Source: Ichthyophonus hoferi
Lineage: Eukaryota; Opisthokonta; Ichthyosporea; Ichthyophonida; Ichthyophonidae
Direction: 5' to 3'
Assembly: GCA_002751075.1 (NCBI GenBank)
Contig: NAOQ01000383.1
Span: 29,759-71,708 of the forward strand
DNA: 41,950 bases
Shown here: piece after piece, positions 37,104-41,950 of the stretch
Numbering within the stretch: the stretch's first letter is position 1
Layout: each line of letters begins with the position of its first letter
The notes under the pieces: model-generated
The model's database searches: none
Seen by the model: only the letters and a program-made list of their open reading frames with translations
Told to the model about the DNA's origin: nothing
Position numbers and translations under genes: made by a program

Positions 37104-37200
37104 AGAAAACATCTTATGACGTCATAAGGTAGCCACTACCTACCAATCGAATTACATTAAAGCTAGGCCACTCCCACCGCCATTTATATGTTTATACATA
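37104..37200 (-). promoter_or_regulatory. Promoter and leader exon of the R3HCC1-like gene with CRE palindrome
   Basis: A perfect 16-base palindrome CTTATGACGTCATAAG (37113-37128) has the consensus CRE TGACGTCA at its centre. Immediately downstream on the minus strand is a short segment ending at a GTAAGC donor (exon edge 37104), which can join the acceptor before 37002. An upstream ATG in that leader opens a nine-codon frame that ends overlapping the main ATG. ATF/CREB-type control is inferred from the motif alone. Confidence 0.5.
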
Positions 37201-37541
37201 ATTTTATATTTCACAATTGTATATCCAAATAATTCATACAGGTTCCTCTTATCTAGCCACTATCTATCATTACCACTACTAATAATATAAGTACAATAAG
37301 TACTATAAGTACTATAACTACTACTATTAGTAATATTACTACTATAACACTACAAGCAGGATCACATCAACAGGCTAAGCACGACCTTCTTCACACCTTC
37401 ACTTATCTATATTAACCTCATATAAGCCTACAAGCACACATCAATGACACGCACGGTTGTTTCTTAGCAGCCAATAGAGCCGATTGCAGATGAAGAAGGG
37501 GGCGGGAGGGCCGTGGTGCAGTTGAGCGACGAGCACTGGTA

Positions 37542-37661
37542 ATGGCTGGATCTAATGGTATTAGTGGACCTGAACATACACGTGGACTGGGGAGAGAATG
37601 CAGTGTTAAAAGAAAATCGAAATGGCGATCGACGGCATGGGCACTATATATGGTAATTTGA
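37542..37661 (+). CDS. 39-codon small ORF in a GC-rich island
   Basis: Plus-strand ATG opens 39 codons with basic, non-repetitive composition (SVKRKSKWRSTAWALYM). A GTAATT donor-like site occurs after the ATATATG. The surrounding 37480-37640 is unusually GC-rich for this window and lies between the R3HCC1-like promoter and the 3' end of the next minus-strand gene. It may be a first exon of an antisense transcript or chance coding in a promoter island; no family match. Confidence 0.25.
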   Translation: MAGSNGISGPEHTRGLGRECSVKRKSKWRSTAWALYMVI

Positions 37662-37727
37662 TCAATATTTTAATCACACATATATATGTCAGATACCAAG
37701 ATGCCCATATATTTATCAATCATGTTA

Positions 37728-40700
37728 TCACTTGTGATGGAAGTTTGGCTTAGATTTATTATTTATAGTATCTTTACTTATCAGGCCACTAACTAAGGCC
37801 TGGCTTTCGGCAAATATCCACCACAAAGGATCATCAAAATTCATTTGTGTTGTTCTCATTTGATGCCCAGAATAGTAAGAATGGAGAATGTGAGACAAGA
37901 GGGAGAGAATAACAAAGTAGGTCAGGGAAAAATGCCTACAATATCGTAATGATGTGTATGTATATATATATAAGCTTATATGCATGGGCTATTAGAAAGT
38001 CAATCCTTATAGACTACAACTTATAAGTATTTTAACTTGTGATTATCACAAGGTATTAAATATCAACGTAAACATTATATTGGTAGAGCGGAGTAATACA
38101 GGCGTCCGTAAAATAAACACATTGTGGTAATGATAAAAACAGGTATATACATACCTTCGCCAAGTGTCATCCATAGATGGTTGATGGCTTGTAGAACTAT
38201 TACTAGTATCATCACTTGCATTAACCTTCTCGTCCGTGTCTATCTTACTGTCACTGGTATTCTGACATATATTCGTGTTATCCTTCAGGTGACTTAGCTC
38301 ATCGTCAGAATGGTATTGGTGGGCACAACTATTTTCTACATTCATATACTCGTCCCGATTGGTGTCAAGATTTCTGAGACTCTGACTTTTACTCAATGAT
38401 ACCTCAGTTCCATTTGTAGCGTGTGCTAGATTGGCCATATCTGTGTCAGGTCCAGACATGGCGAATTGTTCTGATAGGTCAGCCCGCGATGATCGCCCTG
38501 ATCGACTAGTTGATATAGTGTGACCCAATGACAAGGGCCCTCTTGGTGTAGAAGGGGCACTAAGTGGCTCGGTGTGGGGCTGGTTGACCTGGTGTTTGAG
38601 AGTCAATTCTATATTCTCTCTTTGTGTTTCATTCTCTGACAATACCTCAGCAGTCAAATGACCGCCTAGCGCACTAGATTCCAGACTAGGGGCTAGTCTA
38701 TCGGGAATAGAACACCTACTAAATTCTTCGCATATGCCTGTATCGTTACTATCTACCATATTATTATCTGTGACCTGGGAAGAGTCCAGACCAATAGGAC
38801 TCTGTGAGATATCCTGAGGATCACATGACATATCACATGACCCTCTTGCGCCTCTATGATGGCAGTCAGGGCGATGGGCCAGGGTCAGGGGCAGGTCAGA
38901 CTGGGGGATAAAGGGATGAGAGGGAGAGGAGAGGGTATCTAGAGAGGGAGAGGGAGACGTGACTCTATGTACATGTACTACCTCCACTATCTCTTTATCT
39001 ATCTTTCTACAATCACACCCTTTTTCTCTCCCTGTCCACCTTTCTCTTTCACCTCTTTCACTGCCCTCTTCATTACTGTTCCCTTCTGTACCACTTCTTC
39101 TCCCCCATCTGGTACTATGTTTCTCAGTTTCCTCTCGCCGTTCTCGCCGCTGGGGCTTATTAACAGTTTTCTCGTTGGTGTTTTTGATAGAATCGGTCCA
39201 TTTGCTGCCTCCTGAGGTGTGTCTCCATCCATCTCTATCTCTGTCACAGTCTTTCCAACGCTCTCTTTCACTATCTCGTCCGTCTCTTACATTTTCTCTC
39301 TCCTCTCTTGTCCTCCACCCGCTCAGGCCAGAACCCACTTCCTCTCCTCTCACTCCACTACGACTCTCTCCCCTGAATGACAACACGCTTTCCCCTGCCT
39401 TGCTACTTCTACTATATACTTTACGTTGTGGCTGACCAGTCTGTGGGTTGTTCCCTCTCACCTCCCCTTTCCCAATATAGTCGTCATGGGTATGTCTCCC
39501 ATGTGAAGGCGCAACCATTGTCCGTTGCCGTGAATTTATCTCAGGGCACGTAGCTTTTTCTGATTGCTGCAAAGTCACGTGGCCATAAGAGGAGGCTGGT
39601 GCTGCATTGGAATTGGCCTTATCCTCTCCATTCTGGTGACGGCCATTATTAACACCTACCAATGATTGTGTGTGCTTTCCTGATGAGAGGTACGGGTGAG
39701 ATCTTCCACCCTGTGGTGTTTTTCCATCCATAGTTGAAGGAAAGGTGGGGTGCTCTGCATTAAGAGGGCTGTTAAACTGTGCTGGTGGTTGACGACACTG
39801 TCCCATCTTCTTCTTACATGCAAGGTCACCATGGGAAGAGACACCGATACCAGCAATAGCCCGTGTAGTATTATTATTATTGTCCCCCGCCTCATAGGCT
39901 GGGCCAGTCACCAAAGATGGAGCTGTCTCCCTTTGGTCTGACTTCTTCTTCACCCCCACACCACCCATCACCTCTTTTCTCTTTTCTCCTATCTCCTCTC
40001 TACGATTTCTACCATCTTCATCTCTAGTGCCCTCAGGGCAACTACCTCTTCCACTCGACCGATCGCATTTTTGGCGACCAATTACTCCGTCGGATTTCAA
40101 TGACTCTATGGTGTAATTTGTTGGGTCTTCTGTTATATTAGCTAAAGTAGCCGTTGATATACATGACGTAGTCGCACTAATGGCAGAGGGAGAGAGTTGG
40201 CCTAATACGGTGCCCGCATTGCCTTTTTTGGATGATACATCTGTCTTCCCTTTATTGCCATCCTCAGCCAATCTATTCTTCAATTTCCTACCTTCTTCTT
40301 TAATTTTCATTCGTCCATCAGATTTTCGATCTCCTCTCCTACTGGATGATATAGAACTTCCTCCACCTATCGTGTTGAGATCTTCACCAGGTATGCCAAT
40401 TAATTCTGAATCAGAGTGGTTTGGAGCCAATCGCAACATAGAGGAGTTACAGCTGGATCCTGTTGTCATGGCACACCCGCCAAACCCCAGATCATTGGTT
40501 CTAGAGGAAGAAGTGGAGCAACCACTGGAGGAAATTAAAGGAGCTTCACCAATTGAATAACTTGATTCGCCTAATTTCCCTTTGCCGCTTTTGCATTGGG
40601 CCTTCTTTCCCGCCCTTTCCCCTACACCCTCTCTCTCATTGGTGTATTTAGCAGATGGTCCTCTCTCTATCCAACTATCACTTTTCCCTCTGTTCCCTCC

Positions 40701-40886
40701 ACCCTCCCCTCCCATATGTACTGTACTCTCATTAGTGTAATTATGATCTGAATCCCTAGTGGCGGAGCGGGATCCTTTTGTTCCATCGGATTGGCGGGAT
40801 TCTCTTTGTTCATCAGACTGATCATACGTAGATGTCACTCCTGACAAAAAGCCAATAGATCTACCATTAGAACTGAATCGGACCAT
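37728..40886 (-). CDS. Large disordered Ser/Gly/Arg-rich protein with conserved-looking C-terminus
   Basis: Two exons at least: 40886-38155 (2,732 bases, ending at a GTATGT donor, phase 2) and 37854-37728 (phase 2, TGA stop), giving 952 residues if translation begins at the first ATG. The large exon is low in hydrophobic residues and dense in Ser, Gly, Arg, Asp and Asn: a Ser-rich part with poly-Asn (about residues 1-520), then a Arg/Glu-rich part with RDSERERWKDCDRDRDGW, then an acidic Ser/Asp part to residue 910. The last exon differs: MNFDDPLWWIFAESQALVSG is aromatic and ordered. Lack of a good acceptor in phase with upstream sequence supports a start near 40886, but an in-frame join at 40904 or 40875 to an upstream exon cannot be excluded. 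Family not recognised. The long plus-strand frames opposite are shadows. Confidence 0.7.
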
Positions 40887-41243
40887 ATCATTACATGTAG
40901 CAGTCTTTTATTAATACCTTAACAATAAACGCAGTAATAGTAGAAAAAATATATAAGATAAGGAATATATGCTTCCAAAAAAAATATATGTAAAACAGGA
41001 AAAGGTAAACCTACATAGGATTAAAGAAAAGGGTGTAGAGTCTTATGAATGTATGTGCGTATAGCTTTTTGTGTACATGTATGTATGTATGTATGTATGT
41101 ATGTATGTATGTATATATGTATGCATCCGAAAGTGCTTGTTAATGTGTGATGCATATACATATATATTGAGGCAAGCTTCCAATCATATATAGACGCCTC
41201 TCCTTCTTAAGTGATCTAGCAAGATCTGCCTCTATCTGCATAC
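40887..41243. other. Intron or short intergenic spacer
   Basis: AT-rich, with a (TATG)n microsatellite at about 41078-41120. Depending on whether the 41244-41392 exon belongs to the same gene as the 2.7-kb exon, this is an intron or the promoter of that gene. Confidence 0.5.
41078..41121. repeat. (TATG)n microsatellite
   Basis: About ten tandem TATG/GTAT units. No further structure. Confidence 0.95.
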
Positions 41244-41392
41244 CTCCATCTGGGTTGGTTTTGAGGGAACTCATTATGGCTGTATCTGTTCCTATTAGCG
41301 GATTCATATATGTTAACAAATCAACTGATGCCTTCTGTGTTAATCTAGGTACCCCATAGGCCCTATCAGCATCTGTGGCGATCCGAATGGAC
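41244..41392 (-). CDS. Single internal exon of an unrecognised protein
   Basis: Minus strand. A strong acceptor (pyrimidine-rich, ending TCTCCCTAG) is followed by 49 codons of ordered-looking protein: SIRIATDADRAYGVPRLTQK, then ASVDLLTYMNPLIGTD and SSLKTNPDG, up to a GTATGC donor. The frame stays coding-like for about 25 more codons past this donor (EADLARSLKKERRL), so the true end may lie further left. The exon starts phase 2, so it is internal and its gene begins to the right of the window. It may be the same gene as 37728-40886; I found no in-phase join. No family recognised. Confidence 0.6.
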
Positions 41393-41950
41393 CTAGGGAG
41401 ATATAAGATATGGAACAGGGAGGTGGGTAAATAAAAGGAGGTAGAAACCTTTACTAATAAGTATATGTAGCTAGATAAAGGGAGAGAGAATGATTGGAAG
41501 AGAATAAGAGACTGCTGCATATAGTAAATGAAGGAGAGCTTGTCTTCAGATTAAAAAAAATATCATTCTAAGTTAGTACAAAGGTCGATGAAAAAGCTGA
41601 GCCATCCATATGACGTGTAGATGTAACAAGGGTGAAAGGTTGTGTGGTGATTAGGAGCATATATGCCTTTGATTGGCCATGCATGTATGCATATCAGATG
41701 ATAGTGGTAGGTGATTGGTAGGCATTCAAAAGACAGTGTCCTGCGTGCGTATGGCCCTGAACATCATTGGTGGTGTGCGCACCCACAGCAAACCAATCAT
41801 CGTATGTGTATCCCTTTGCATATGTGGGCCCTGTATCTTAGGGTATATATACATAATATATATTATCTACAAATAAAAATTCATATACTACGTATTACTT
41901 TGTACTACAATACTAACTATGTAGCAAGCCGGTCCTCTCTCTCTCTAGCT
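41393..41950. other. AT-rich terminal flank
   Basis: No coding exon recognised. Presumably intronic sequence of the minus-strand gene whose exon ends at 41392. It contains several CCAAT/ATTGG pentamers and TA-rich runs. Confidence 0.4.

Noticed and set aside
38959-40560. Plus-strand frames of 63-158 residues rich in Leu/Ser/Pro
   Set aside because: They are antisense shadows of the low-complexity 2.7-kb minus-strand exon.
1-41950. CRISPR arrays, bacterial operons or prophage
   Set aside because: Introns, animal-type proteins and the absence of spaced direct repeats rule these out; the tandem repeats seen have no spacers.

Overview
This window looks like a piece of a compact, AT-rich animal (or close holozoan) genome. 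Genes are split into short exons by GT-AG introns of about 40-1,200 bases. The proteins I can name are eukaryotic housekeeping or animal-type proteins: a BMT5-like rRNA methyltransferase, a CYRI/FAM49 Rac1-binding protein, a seven-pass membrane protein of GOST type, and an R3HCC1-like protein. A sponge or another early-branching animal would fit, but that is inference; no ribosomal RNA, mitochondrial or other taxonomic marker is present. All gene models were built by hand from splice sites, exon phase and remembered family sequence; none was checked by alignment.

Layout. 1-3.4 kb: AT-rich flank and a small minus-strand gene of unknown family (1682-3426). 3.4-4.25 kb: head-to-head promoter region. 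4253-7090: plus-strand BMT5-like gene in seven exons, one of only 41 bases. 7.1-11.1 kb: no complete gene, but three orphan exon-like open frames. 11.1-19 kb: an assembly gap and a graveyard of transposon fossils, including a striking inverted pair of roughly 840-base arms (15211-17278) and LTR-like blocks.

19.4-42 kb is gene-rich. A complete nine-exon CYRI gene runs on the minus strand (19379-23650, untranslated exon near 24525). The 3' portion of a GOST-type seven-transmembrane gene runs on the plus strand (27035-32360); one of its introns holds a long TATAG-type satellite with a second assembly gap. It converges on an R3HCC1-like minus-strand gene (33256-36992), whose promoter carries a perfect 16-base palindrome centred on a CRE. 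Behind it is a minus-strand gene with a 2.7-kb exon encoding a very disordered Ser/Gly/Arg-rich protein (37728-40886), and an exon of unknown family at 41244-41392.

The genes do not form one pathway: rRNA modification, actin/Rac1 control, Golgi/endosome-type membrane protein and mRNA-binding protein are neighbours, not an operon. I found no convincing new biological system. The most unusual items are the inverted-arm element, the long acidic loop and extra hydrophobic exon of the GOST-type protein, the microexon of BMT5, the CRE/overlapping-uORF promoter of the R3HCC1-like gene, and the orphan coding-like frames at 7.4-10.6 kb.
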